A DNA stretch of 64,000 bases, from the NCBI RefSeq assembly GCF_000002865.3, contig NW_001865053.1, forward strand, positions 759,542-823,541. The letters are read 5' to 3'. Source of the stretch: Monosiga brevicollis MX1 (taxonomy: Eukaryota > Opisthokonta > Choanoflagellata > Craspedida > Salpingoecidae). Both the position numbers and the translations under genes were made by a program. This document shows positions 35,799 to 48,348 of this stretch, in pieces; position 1 is the stretch's first letter; every line of letters starts with the position of its first letter. The notes under the pieces are model-generated. The model had not been told where the DNA came from, made no database searches, and saw only the letters and a list, made by a program, of their open reading frames with translations.

Positions 35799-36285
35799 GC
35801 CGTTTCAAGTCAACAAAGACATCTTTTGGCTCTTCAATTCCCGCTTGATGTTTGTTCTCTGTCACTTCTCCATCTTGTGTGCTGGGCACATGAAATCGGT
35901 CCGTCGAGCGACGCTCACACCGCTCCGTACATAGTAAAACTACTGTCAATTAAAGAGTTTGAAAAAAAAAAAAAATAAAGTGTTGGCTATGCTTATAGCA
36001 GTTATGGTCAGGCGTATGGGTACCATAGAACAGCATAAAGGCTTGGGCCACGCCATCCTGGCTCCGTCGATTCGGGCTCTCCATCAGGTTAGGGTCACCA
36101 AGTGGTTCAAAACCAGCTCTTATTTAGGTGAGGTTGAGTTGAGAACTGAAGTAAAGGCCTCCTACAACAACACGAGCGAGTTTCATGATATTCACGAGGA
36201 AGGAGAAGGAGATGTCGAGAAGAGCAGCCAAGCAATAAATAAACCATCAACAATGCCCAGCTTCAAAGCCGAACTTGCGGCTTGA
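35799..36285. other. convergent spacer between MDR and GUF1 genes
   Basis: Contains the MDR 3' flank with an A run and AATAAA at about 35973. No gene or RNA recognised. Confidence 0.6.
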
Positions 36286-39200
36286 TCATACCTTGGGCAG
36301 CTGAATCGAGTTGATGGCGCGCATGCGCTTTTTGCCCTCCTTCTGGCGAGACAGCAGCTTCTTTTTCCGTGTGATATCACCACCATAACACTTGGCCGTC
36401 ACATCCTATCACGCCAAATCAGCCCACCATGCGTGAGGCACCAAGCGACACACCACCGACACTTGGGCGATTCTTAATGTCCTGGTGCACATACGAACCT
36501 TTCGGAAAGGGCGCACAGTCTCACGGGCAATGATTTTGTTCTTGGCAGACGCTTGAATAGCAATCTCCACCAGTTGGCTATCATGCAGGGCGATGTGAGG
36601 GTTGTGGTCATGGGAACCCAGAACTTCGAGCTGATGGGTGCCCCTCCCCCCCCCCCCCCACCCGGCCCACCAATGCGGATCAATCCACTGGCCTACGTTG
36701 GGTCTATCGACTAACCGGGGGATGGTTTCCTTGAGCCGCTGGCACAAGGCCTTGCCTTTGGAAAAGGCGCGCGATCCATGGGTCATGATAGACAGTGCGT
36801 CCACAGGATCACCGTTGAGCATGATTTGCACTTTGACAATGTCTGACACCTTGTAGCCAATCTCTTCATAGTCAAATGTGGCATAGCCCGAGGAAGCTGA
36901 TTTGATCTGATGGGGTGCAAACGAGAAAAATCAGGGAATGAACACTTTGGGCGAAAAAGAAGTGTGTCAAGCTGCATGGGCCATTTTGCAGCAGAATGCC
37001 AAGCCAGCGCAACTGTATACCTTGTTGTAAAAATCCTCGACAACTTCTGCCAGCGGCAGTTCATACCGCAGCACAACGCGCTGCTCATCAATAAAACTCA
37101 ACTCCTTCGAAGAAGACCCAGCCGCGAGGGTGCGCATTGAGTAGAGGCGAACAGTGCGGATGAAGCCATGGCGGGCCATCGGCAAGAAGCTTCACCATCA
37201 CGACAAACAGACCTTTTGCACGCCACGATGGTCCTCACAGAGGGAGAGCATGGCACCCGTGTACTCTTGGGGGTGAACGATTGTACCCATGACCATGGGT
37301 TCTTCACAAAAGTCGATGTCAGCCAATGCCGGAAACTTGTCGGGAGATTCCACCTCGAGGAGCTCGCCTTGTTTCGTGTGCACCCTGAAACAGACTGAGG
37401 GGGATGTCAACAAAACTTGGATATCATACTCCTGCTCGAGGCGCTGAGAAAAGACCTATGAATATGCATGCAAAGAGAGCAAGAGCACGCATTCACCTCG
37501 GTCAGGGTGGCCTCGATAGCATCAGAAGAAGTGTGCTCGCGTGTATGCAGCCAGTTGTAAGCCTAGGTCAGAAGACAGGCACGAATACCTCCATGTGCAG
37601 GATGCCCAAAAATCCAAGACGCCAACCAGGCCCGAGGGCTGCATTGACATCTCGGGCCACGCTGACGGCAGGATCGTTGAGTACGAGACGGTCCAGAGCA
37701 GCCGACAAAGCCTCATAATCAATCTGCCGGCAGAGCAAACCACAGGCCACGGTGAGCCAGGCCTATACGCCTTGAACAATCTGTATGTGCGCGTTTCCGC
37801 TGGCCTCTTACAAACAAGAAAAAAAAAAAAAAAAAACCTAAAGGCGTGAACGCGTTCTCGACGAACCTGAGCGACAGGATAAAGGCCTGAGAAGACCATG
37901 GCTTTGGCTGGTTTGAAGCCAGGCAAAGCTTGCACGGGTTTGCCACGTTGGTAGAATGTATCGCCTACGCGCACTTCTTGGCGGTCCTTGATGTTGCAAA
38001 CAACGTAACCAACTTGGCCAGCGTAGAGTCCATCTGTTGGTCGTTGCTCTGGATACATGACACCAAGTTCTTGCACCTCGTAGCTGAGGTTGGTGGCCGC
38101 AGAGGTCAAGCGGTCCCCTGGCCGCATACGACCGTCCATCAGCTAATAAGCGCCCGCCATGCATAATGGGTCGAGGGAGCAAGAACGCGGCCCCAAAACG
38201 AGACATCCATCGAAAAATACAAGCGCAAACAGATGAGCAAGCTGATATGTGCCAGCCATGGGGATGCATCAAGGACAGGAATCGAGAGAATGGTAGTTGG
38301 ATGAGTCGTTCAGATAGAATGACCGGTCTTGTGATGGGAGGCTGACGTACCTCAACAAGGGCAATCACCCCTCGGTATTCGTCATACCAGCTGTCGAAAA
38401 CTAAAGCACGCAGCGGGGCCTCACGGTCCGCACTCGGGGGCGGTACGCGTTGGATGACATGGTGAAGAATTTGTTCAATGTTCAAGCCGGTCTTGCCTGC
38501 AGTCACCCACCACCGAAAGATACCAACAAAAGGCGAGAGTCGTTGAGTTTGATGGCGCAGATGGACAAAAATCTGGCGTTATGTTGCGAGCGCAATGTTG
38601 CGAACCTGAAACAAGGATGACGTCCTCGGGGGCAATATCAAAGAGCGATTCCATTTGGGCTTTGCAACGCTCAACCTCAGCACCGGGTAGATCAATCTTA
38701 TTGAGAACGGGAATGACGGTAAGGTCCTTTTCAAAGGCTAGGAAGAAATTGGCGAGGGTTTGGGCTTGCACACCCTGTGCAGCATCGACGACCAGGATGG
38801 TGCCTGGAGGGCCAAAGACAGGCGGAGAGGGTCAAGGGCTCAAGGGAGCATTGTCAGGTTCGATTCGACTGGCTGGGGCTCGTATTATACCTTGACAGGC
38901 AGCCAGGCTGCAAGACACCTCGTAGCTAAAGTCAACGTGCCCGGGTGTGTCAATCAGGTTCAGCATGTATTCCACACCCTCGTGGGTGTAAAATGAAGTC
39001 GCTGTCTATGAAGATGACACCGGTGGCCCAGGTAGAGCTGGGTCAACTCTTGGTGTGGGATTCAGTCAATCGGACAGGGCCAGATTCTCGCATGACCTTA
39101 CCTGTGCCTTGACTGTGATGCCACGCTCACGCTCGACTTGCAGCTTATCAAGGACCTGGGGTCGAGCCATTATGACATCATTGTGAGACAAGCGCGTTGC

Positions 39201-39609
39201 CATTTGTGTAGGTGGGGAGGCACCGACCTGTTTGTTGCTGCCTGTTTTGGAGATGGTGCCGGTGAGCTCAAGGATTCGGTCCGCAATCGTGCTCTTGCCG
39301 TGGTCGATATGGGCGATGATGCTAAAGTTGCGGACCTTGTCTGCCTCAAGCAAGGCCAGGTCTTTCTGCGAGGGGGCCGTCGTAGCGTGGTAGAGCAGCG
39401 CGCGATGTCAGCAGCCAGGCTCGGTGGGGGACACGCGACAACATCCGAGGTGTCGCAAGGGCACAACCAGCTTCGCAGCTCGTGCGTACCTGCAGAGGCT
39501 GTGGCTTGGCAGCGTAGCGGCGTGTGCAGGGCTGGCTGCGAGCCAGTGCAGGTAAACCCGTCCTCTGGTGCACCTGCGCCCTCAGGCGGCGCACCAGTGC
39601 GCTGGCCAT
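36286..39609 (-). CDS. GUF1: mitochondrial elongation factor 4 (GUF1/LepA)
   Basis: Ribosome-associated GTPase of the mitochondrial translation system, able to back-translocate or remodel stalled ribosomes. Exon 1 (39490-39609) encodes an Arg-rich, acid-poor presequence ([18 protein letters not shown]). Exon 2 (39228-39365) carries G1 AHIDHGKST. Later exons hold RGITVKAQ (G2), [15 protein letters not shown] (G3), [14 protein letters not shown] (G4), the domain II block around MRPGDRL and GYVVCNIKD, the [11 protein letters not shown] motif and the LepA-specific C-terminal domain ([40 protein letters not shown]). The frame stops at 36286, right after LPKV, about ten residues short of bacterial and human relatives; a tail-like stretch (QAASSALKLG) follows in another frame. 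Introns are short, and one carries a poly-A/T run. Confidence 0.93.
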
Positions 39610-39728
39610 GACCAGCCCTAATGCGATGCGGACGCTATACCACGCAAACGCGGTCCAAACACTCCCACAGCTCGACCAGCTCGACCAGCTCGACCAGCTC
39701 GACCAGCTCGATCACCAGAATCGTCAGT

Positions 39729-39762
<34 letters not shown>

Positions 39763-40074
39763 TGCACGAGGGCCAAAGCCTCAAAATACAACAACTTGTT
39801 TTTTCGTTACACACTGGAAATGGATTTCCAACAACCATTGAGGGATGGGAAAGTTGGATAGTAAAGTCCCTGTGGAGCTGCCATGGCCGGTTGTGGCATG
39901 AGACGCATGGCATGGAGTTGAGTGCTTCTTTTGCTCGTCAATTTCAGATTTGATCCATGAGTGACAGAGTTCTAGGAACGCGGCGGTGGTGGTATTGGCT
40001 CGAGGGTGCTCAGCACCACAAAACTCGAGTGTACATGATGTGTGTGTGTGTGTGGTTGGGTTGGGGGAGGAAAT
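39610..40074. other. spacer upstream of GUF1
   Basis: Contains five tandem copies of CTCGACCAG (39668-39712), a GT run (39731-39760) and the TRAPPC2L 3' flank. No gene seen. Confidence 0.7.
39668..39712. repeat. CTCGACCAG minisatellite
   Basis: Five perfect 9-bp units, about 60 bp upstream of the GUF1 start codon, followed by a GT microsatellite (39731-39760). Confidence 0.85.
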
Positions 40075-41090
40075 TTAATCCGAGTGCTCAACAAACAGGT
40101 TCTCGATGCGTGCTCGAAAACGGCTGGGAGAAAAAGGTCAAGCCAAGTGTCATCCGGGGTGAGAGACGGCGCACGGTGCGGCAATTCAACGCGTGAGACC
40201 ATCATAGTGGGTCGTACCGATTGGTGATGGTTTCGCCATGTTTGGCAAAGGGATCGCACATGGCCTCGGCGTACAAATCGTGGACTTTGCGTAAGCACTG
40301 CATCGCGTGGTAAATAAAACCAACAGAACCAAAGCAAACCAAAACCAAAAAGGTCAATCAACACCCCTGGCGCGACAACCCTTGCAGGCCAAATTTCGGC
40401 GTCGTAAAAGCTTTGCAGGCCATGAACGTACGTCACGAGGTTCCGTGTCGTTGACGCCCCCGCTGACGATGAGAAGGAAAGAAGTGTTAGTGTTGGTCAG
40501 ATATCCATAACTACAGTGGTATGATGCAAAGTGCATTTATTCAGGCCAAGCCCCATTAGAAACGAGCGGTCGTTTCGGCTCGCCCAATCCAATAAACCTG
40601 GCGCTCGAGCCCACGCCTTTGCCCTCTTGAGTCGCTTTCACTTGAGCAGGTGAGACTCGAGCACCCCAAGCCCACGTACCAGCGCATGTCATCTTGGGGG
40701 AGCATGCCGCCGAGAAAACATTCCCTCTTCTCAGAGTCGGATTTGCTGACGATCAAGCCTATCACAGCGGCGGTGCACGCATCTGTAGATCAAGCGCATG
40801 CAGCTGGTGTAGTCTCATCAACGAGGCGTTGGCGGTGCCGTCGCGTAGAGCGCAAGAGACATACTCTTATCCTCGATCACGTCGAGATTGGCAAAGAGAT
40901 ATTGCTGGCAGGTCACCTCGTCCAGCTCAGGCACTCGATGCAAAAACTGGAGCTGGTTCTAGAAGAAAAAAAAAGGCATGCAAAAGCATTATGCATGTGT
41001 GAGCCAGTGCATGTCTTTCCATCCTCATATCCACCCCCACACGGTATATCCGACCTTGCGGCCCACCACCGCGACAGCCATCATCCGCAT
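40075..41090 (-). CDS. TRAPPC2L: TRAPP complex subunit 2-like
   Basis: Small longin-fold subunit of the TRAPP vesicle-tethering complex. Exons: 41090 down (MRMMAVAVVGRK); then FLHRVPELDEVTCQQYLF and ANLDVIEDK (about 40948-40875); then RECFLGGMLPQDDMRW (about 40730-40680); then YGYLTNTNTSFLLIVSGGVN (about 40515-40455); then RKVHDLYAEAMCDPFAKHGE (about 40290-40220); and a last exon with RARIENLFVEHSD ending at 40075. These line up in order with human TRAPPC2L ([44 protein letters not shown]). The last exon has weak similarity and its junction is inferred from phase. The gene is divergent from RUSF1 across a GA tract. Confidence 0.82.
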
Positions 41091-41581
41091 CCTGTCCAGT
41101 GAACCAAAAAAAAAAATGAGAGAGAGAAGAGAGAGAGAGATTTAGAGAGAGAGAGATTCAGAGAGAGAGAGAGAGAGGTGCAGTGAGAGAGAGATTCAGA
41201 GAGAGATTCGGAGAGAGGTTCAGAGAGGGAGAGAGAGAGATTCAGAGAGAGAGATTCGGAGAGAGAGATTCAGAGAGATTCGGAGAGAGAGAGAGATTTA
41301 GAGAGATTTAGAGAGAGAGAGATTTAGAGAGATTTAGAGAGATTTAGAGAGATTTAGAGAGAGAGATTTAGAGAGATTTAGAGAGATTTAGAGAGAGAGA
41401 GATTTAGAGAGAGAGAGAGAGAGAGAGAGATTTAGAGAGATTTAGAGAGAGAGAGATTTAGAGAGAGAGAGAGAGAGAGAGATTTAGAGAGATTTAGAGA
41501 GAGAGAGATTTAGAGAGATTTAGAGAGAGAGAGAGAACAAACTTTCAAGAGCAAACTGCTTTTAACAGCTGCGGCGTCAAG
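41091..41581. promoter_or_regulatory. divergent TRAPPC2L/RUSF1 spacer made of GA/TTTAGA repeats
   Basis: Almost the whole 490-bp spacer between the two start codons is repeat: (GAGAGAGA) units broken by TTTAGAGA and TTCAGA from 41116 to 41536. The promoter of both genes must lie in or beside it. Confidence 0.7.
41116..41536. repeat. GAGAGATTTA minisatellite array
   Basis: About 420 bp of tandem GAGAGA(TTTA/TTCA/TTCG)GA units with higher-order repetition; for example, the block GAGATTTAGAGAGATTTAGA recurs several times. Confidence 0.92.
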
Positions 41582-43713
41582 ATGCGGGTTGTGCGGGAGG
41601 GCAAGGTGGTGTTGACCGCGGATGCAGCAGGTCTGGGTTTGGATGGATCGCTGGCTGGAGCTCAATGCAGGGGAAAATGGGTCGGGGTGTGGGGTTGGTT
41701 GGTTGGTTTGAATGCATGATTTTCATAGCCATGACCATGTATAGGTCCTGGTGTCCATGAGCGACCACCGCGCAGTTTTGGGACCTTTGCGCGCGATGTT
41801 GCGGCAGCCTTCTTGCCCCATGGCTTTCCACACTCCGTTTCCGACGATTATCTGGCTTATCAGACCTGGGACACCCTGCAAGTTCGTGACATAATCATAA
41901 TCCCTTGATGTGGCTGGTTGGCTGTCTGAGGGACTGAGCACCCTGGCACCTTTTTTTTTTTTGCTCATGATGCTTATGAATGCTGCGGCATCGAATTTAG
42001 GCTTTTTGCTCATCCATTTCTGGCACGCTAGCCCAGCAAGCGGTGCTGAAGGTACAAAAGCGCTGGTCTACGTTGGGTCATTTCACTAGCACTCGGTTTA
42101 CAAAGGGGGTAGTTGCCAAGGATCGCGAGCCATGTCATTGGTTTCTGCTGAATACATACTACGCTCTGACAGGGCATCGGCGTAGGGGATGCCACGGCCA
42201 CTGCTGCAGCTGCAACCATGACCCAGATTCTGCGCGATGCCACCGGCATGATTGGCAGCATCTCCTTTGCTTGGATTCAGGGATCAGACCTGGACAACAA
42301 CGCCAAGCAGTGGCGCTTGGTTAGCCGACTCGGACGCGTTGTGCGACAGCGTCTGCCCCCAGCGTCGTGTTCTCATCGGTCGTCAATCATCACAGGTGGC
42401 CGACGTGCTCAACGACACAGCCATGCTCCTCGAGCTGATATCACCCCTGCTCCCCGCGTACTTTCTCTTCCTGGTTTGCGTGGCTAGTCTAGCACGCGCC
42501 ATCGTCGGCGTAGCAGGCGGTGCCACGCGAGCCGCCTTGATTCAACACCAGGCCCGGTCTGTGTGCTTGCAGTCTTGGCCCCTCCTCGAGTTCAATGACC
42601 GAGTGCTACTGACGGTGCTGTTAGCATGAAAGCCTCATGGTTGTTTGCATGTCATGTCTCCTACCATAGTAACAACAACATGGGAGATGTCGCCGCGAAA
42701 GACGGCTCACAGGAAACATTGGTCAACCTCGTGGCTCTTCTCGTGAATCTTATTCTCGTTCCTCTTGTCAGCCAAAATGCGGTGCGTCTTCAGTATTCAG
42801 TTGGATGGCGAGAGACCGTGCCCAGTGTAAAGCTGCAATCAACTCACCTTGTCCACTTTCCACGATGTAGCAAGTTGTCTGGTCCCTCTTTGGCCTGAGC
42901 ACGTGTTGCCATATTTTCTTCAACTATAAGGCCGTGCGCAGCCTATGCATGACGCGCCTGAATGGGCGGCGAGCCCACCTAATCGTGGAGCACTATACTC
43001 GTCACCAGCAGGTATGTAAGCTAAGCAATGCATGTGCTCATTCCTGAGAACGGAACTGCGGCAGCTCTTGACCGCCTAGCACTGCGGTGACTTTATGGGG
43101 ACCGCTTGTGGTGCGCCGACTTGAACAAGAGGCTGACGCCTGCTTCTTCCTTTCTTGCTTAGATTTTATCTCCAAAGATTGCAAATCAGCGCGAGCCCTT
43201 ATTCTTTGATCCAGTGGCCCAGCGCATTCAGCTTGGCGCCTCCCTGTTGCAACTGTAGGTGAACCCGGGCAAACTTCTTGGGTTGTCTGACTTGCAGATC
43301 TGTCTTTCTCCTCGAATTCTTTTTGAATGGTCAGGGAACAAGGCATTCTAAAGTTTAAGGTTTTTTTTTTGGTCCTCATGACTTCATGTGTCAGGCCCAC
43401 CGAGGCTTGGTCGGCTGTTCAACAGGAGCTTGTCGCACATCGATATGCAGTTCACCTGCATGGTGGCAGATACGCTGTCATTCTGGCCGAAGAGGCAACG
43501 CCGGCTGATATGCAGCGGGCCTATTTCTCAGCGCTGTTCTCGCACTACGAAATGCAAGACACTACACCGGGCTTGGTACGCAGCGAACCCACGACCGCCG
43601 TGGATGCCGTCTTGTCGCAGCTGGCAAGCCAAGGCTGGAGTCCCACCGTGGCCCAGTATTATGATCATGGCTATCGTGTTCAACTTGAGGATACCCGGAA
43701 GAAGTTCAATTAG
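41582..43713 (+). CDS. RUSF1: RUS family protein (RUSF1/DUF647)
   Basis: Membrane-associated family named after the plant ROOT UVB SENSITIVE proteins; human member RUSF1 (C16orf58). Molecular role unsettled. ATG 41582 opens a short exon; the next starts near 41774 and reads ARDVAAAFLPHGFPHSVSDD, then YLAYQTWDTLQ. Then GIGVGDATATAAAATMTQIL and FAWIQGSDLDNNAKQWRL (about 42174-42320), VADVLNDTAMLLELISPLLP (from about 42397), VAGGATRAALIQHQAR, AAKDGSQETLVNLVALLVNL (from about 42692), FFNYKAVRSLCMTRLNGRRA (from about 42920), and a C-terminal domain ending DHGYRVQLEDTRKKFN at 43713. Every conserved RUS block is present. Seven or so short introns. Confidence 0.92.
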
Positions 43714-44225
43714 AGGTCCAATCCCCATAATTGCCGCTCCTCAACGTGAACAAACGCAATTAAAAAAAAAAAAAAATGGAATGAATACCTGACTTGAATT
43801 ATTTGGGTGCAAGTCCATAGCTTTCTCCATGAGACGAGCGTTTGTCCTGGTCGAGTCTGTGCTCTGGCCATGATTTCAGGTCAAATTGTCTTATGCATCT
43901 CCACAAGCTCTTGGTTTGCGTTGACAATCAATTGTTAAATCGCAGTCAGAGGCACCGCATGCTTTTCACATGGATCAATGCTGGCCCACGACCAAACCTT
44001 TCTCCGCTTGAGCAGGGCACGCACGTCACACATTCAGCCACAGTCCAACCCCCCAACCCCGACACCCTTTGATAGTTACGCACTGGCGGTGCCCTCTTGA
44101 GCCGGGGTGAGATGACCTTGTGTTTGCTGAGAATCAGAGTGCAAAGGGTTTGAGTGGCGCGGAGCGCGCTGGACCATCTGTCGCGTCGCGCGCTGGGCTA
44201 TTTGATGCCTGGGTGGCCATCATTT
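43714..44225. other. convergent spacer after RUSF1
   Basis: About 510 bp with a short A run (43760-43774) just after RUSF1. No gene or RNA recognised. Confidence 0.6.
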
Positions 44226-46628
44226 TCACCCTTGACGGCCAGTGCAGGCCTTGCACAACTTGATCGCCTCGTCCAACTTGACCGCCTCCAACGCCTCGAC
44301 CAGCTTCTTACGAGCGTCGTTGTCCTCCAGCATATCTTCGGCCACGCGAGCCAATGCATAGCCGTCGTGCGACTTTCTTAGTTCTTGATTTGGCCTAGCA
44401 TCCGGATGGCGGTACTTTTCAAGGTCGTCTTTGTGGTTGTAGCTTGGGGCATACGTTGCTTTTTCTTTGAGAAAGCCACCCAAGTCAAAATCAATCAGAA
44501 AAGCCATCGGCTGCTCGACTGTCGCCATCTCAGTTTGCACAGCTTCTTTGACCAGGCCTGCTTCCACTGGAGCTGCTTCCATTGGAACTGCTTCCGCTGA
44601 GGCTGCTTCCGCTGGAGCTGATTCCGCTGAGGACTCTCGACTCTGTGGAGATGCGCTGGGCATAGCTTCGGAGCTGTGCTGCCCCTCCTTCTCCCAGCTT
44701 GGCGGCTGAAACATCCAATCCTCTGGCTGCCAGTTGTTGCAAAAAAGAATGGTGCGAGGCAAAATATCGCCGTGCACAAAGCCAAGGCTATGCAACACTT
44801 GCAACTGCTTCGTGACATCGATCAGCTGGAGCTGCGCATTGGGACCGCAAGGGGCTGTCTGCACTCGTGGGTATCGGAGGAGCACTACCTCGGTCGCAAG
44901 CTCCTTCACCACCCACGCCCGGTAAAACTTGCCCGCCTTTGGCAATTGGCCAAGCGCTTGGAGCAGCTTGAGTGATGGTGGTGGGCGGGCATCACGGGAA
45001 TCAATCTGGTACGCCTCTGTACCCAAGGCCCCAGGTTGGCAGCCCCAATAGTCGTAGTGCTTGACAACCCACGACCCGGCACTGGCATGTTCGTACTGCT
45101 GCACATTGGCCCCGGACGTTTCGATGCAGGTCCACTCTTCCATGCCCCGAGCCGGGCAGGGAAAGGGCTCGGAGGCAAACGGCAATTGAGTTTTTTTGGT
45201 ACGACAATACTGGATGATATCACGCAAGGGACCCGACAGAAACTCGTTGCAAGCTGTCAAAAGCGCCCAGACAGCCCGCTGGTCGTTGCGGTCGGTGGAA
45301 ATCTGAGCGGATCCAAGTCGGAGAAAAGCCAGATGGTATGCCTTCTTGAGGCCCGTCATCTTTTCAACCAGAGCAACTGTCTCCTGGCAGGTCAAGTGCA
45401 GGACCAGATAAGCGGTCACAATGTCATCACACACATTGATGTTGATGAGCGGATAGAACAGGTGTTGCCTCTCCTGTGGAATGTTGTACTTTGTCGGCAG
45501 GATGCCAAGGCGCACAATCTGGTTGCCCACGTGGCCACCAAAGTTGTCAAAGTGCTTGAAATGCTCTTTGCACTTGCCCATGACGACCGGGTGCAGGTCA
45601 GAGTCAAAACCCACCCAGTCAGCGGGCATGGTGCCCATCCCGATGGGCACCCGGTGCATAAGGATCACAGGCTTCAAAAACCCGTGCAGAGCCAGGGAGA
45701 TTCGCGTCGAGTAGTACGATTCGTGCCTCAGGTGAGGCGCCTTGACGAGGGTTTGATGTGCGGCTGTCAAATCGGTATGAATGCCTTGTTGAGGCAGTCG
45801 AGCAGACAACAGCTCTGCAGCTCGCTGGACAATCTCAAGGGCCAAGTAATGGCAGCTTGGAGGCAGCTCCACAATACCAAAAACGTCCTCCTCATTGTTG
45901 TTGATGTCACTAATCTTTGGGGTCTGCGAAGGTGGCTTGGAAGGCAAACAGGCTTCCGCGTTTGAAGATGACGCCTTTTCAACCCAAGTGTGCCCTGAAA
46001 AACCAAGCCAAGAACAAAACACAACACACCACAAAAACATTGGCAGTCCCAAGGCACCGTGGTGAGCTTGAGCGTCGGGTTGGTACACCAAAGCATGCGG
46101 GTAACGGAACGGCTGTCGACTTTCACGCCCAGGTAAAACTTTACCGGAAATGGGCAAATTGGTCTCAAGTAGGGCACAGGAGACTTTGTGGTCCTGGCAT
46201 CGAGAGTACATCAGGGAGAGCTGCTCTGCTGACATGCTGGCCAGATGCTCAAAAAGGCCAGAGTTTTGAGGCAACTCGAAATGATCCTCAAGGTATCCAT
46301 ACTGACGAGCACACAAACCAGGTGGGTAAGCTGTAAGTTGCACATCACTTAGGGGGGTCGCGAGAAGACCTGATCAACCAACCACTTTGTTCCGCTCGCA
46401 CTCCTCGCGCTCCTCGCGCTCCTCGTGTTCTGCTTGTGCTTGTGCTTGTGCTTGTGCTTGTGCTTGTGCTTGTGCTTGTGCTTGTGCTTGTGCTTGTGCT
46501 TGTCGCTCCTCGTGCTCGCGCTCTTTGCAAAAACGATCCAGCCGCAAGTCCTTCTCCTCAGCACTGAGGTTTAAAGCATCGAGGGACTTCAGATATGCAA
46601 GCAAGTTCGGATCCGCATCCTGAGCCAT
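44226..46628 (-). CDS. kinase-like protein with Ala-Gln repeat head (model uncertain)
   Basis: I do not recognise the family firmly. The C-terminal part looks like a protein-kinase C-lobe: LHSLGFVHGDILPRTILF (catalytic loop with Arg to Gly, and Thr where the metal-binding Asn is expected), then AFLIDFDLGG in the DFG place and SHDGYALARVAEDML. The layout recalls CRN-effector or FunK1-type kinases. An Ala/Glu-rich linker (AEAASAEAVPMEAAPVEAG) sits inside the lobe. The N-terminal 400 residues are unassigned. ATG 46628 begins MAQDADPNLLAYLKSLDAL, then (AQ)n coded by a GCTTGT repeat, then a TGA at 46374-46376 in the same frame, after which the frame continues into the kinase part. Either a tiny intron removes the stop, the repeat head is separate and translation starts at 46235, or the gene is broken. 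One internal intron near 45950-46060 is possible. Confidence 0.55.
46434..46503. repeat. GCTTGT hexanucleotide repeat (codes Ala-Gln)
   Basis: About eleven perfect 6-bp units; on the minus strand CAAGCA/GCACAA codes alternating Ala and Gln. Confidence 0.9.

Positions 46629-48348
<1,720 letters not shown>

Noticed and set aside
35960-36280. Possible tRNA or small RNA in the MDR/GUF1 spacer
   Set aside because: No cloverleaf with a recognisable T-loop GGTTCRANYCC and matching acceptor stem could be drawn.
41116-41536. Regular repeat-spacer look of the GAGAGATTTA array as a CRISPR-like array
   Set aside because: Units are degenerate simple sequence without unique spacers, in a eukaryotic genome; it is a minisatellite.
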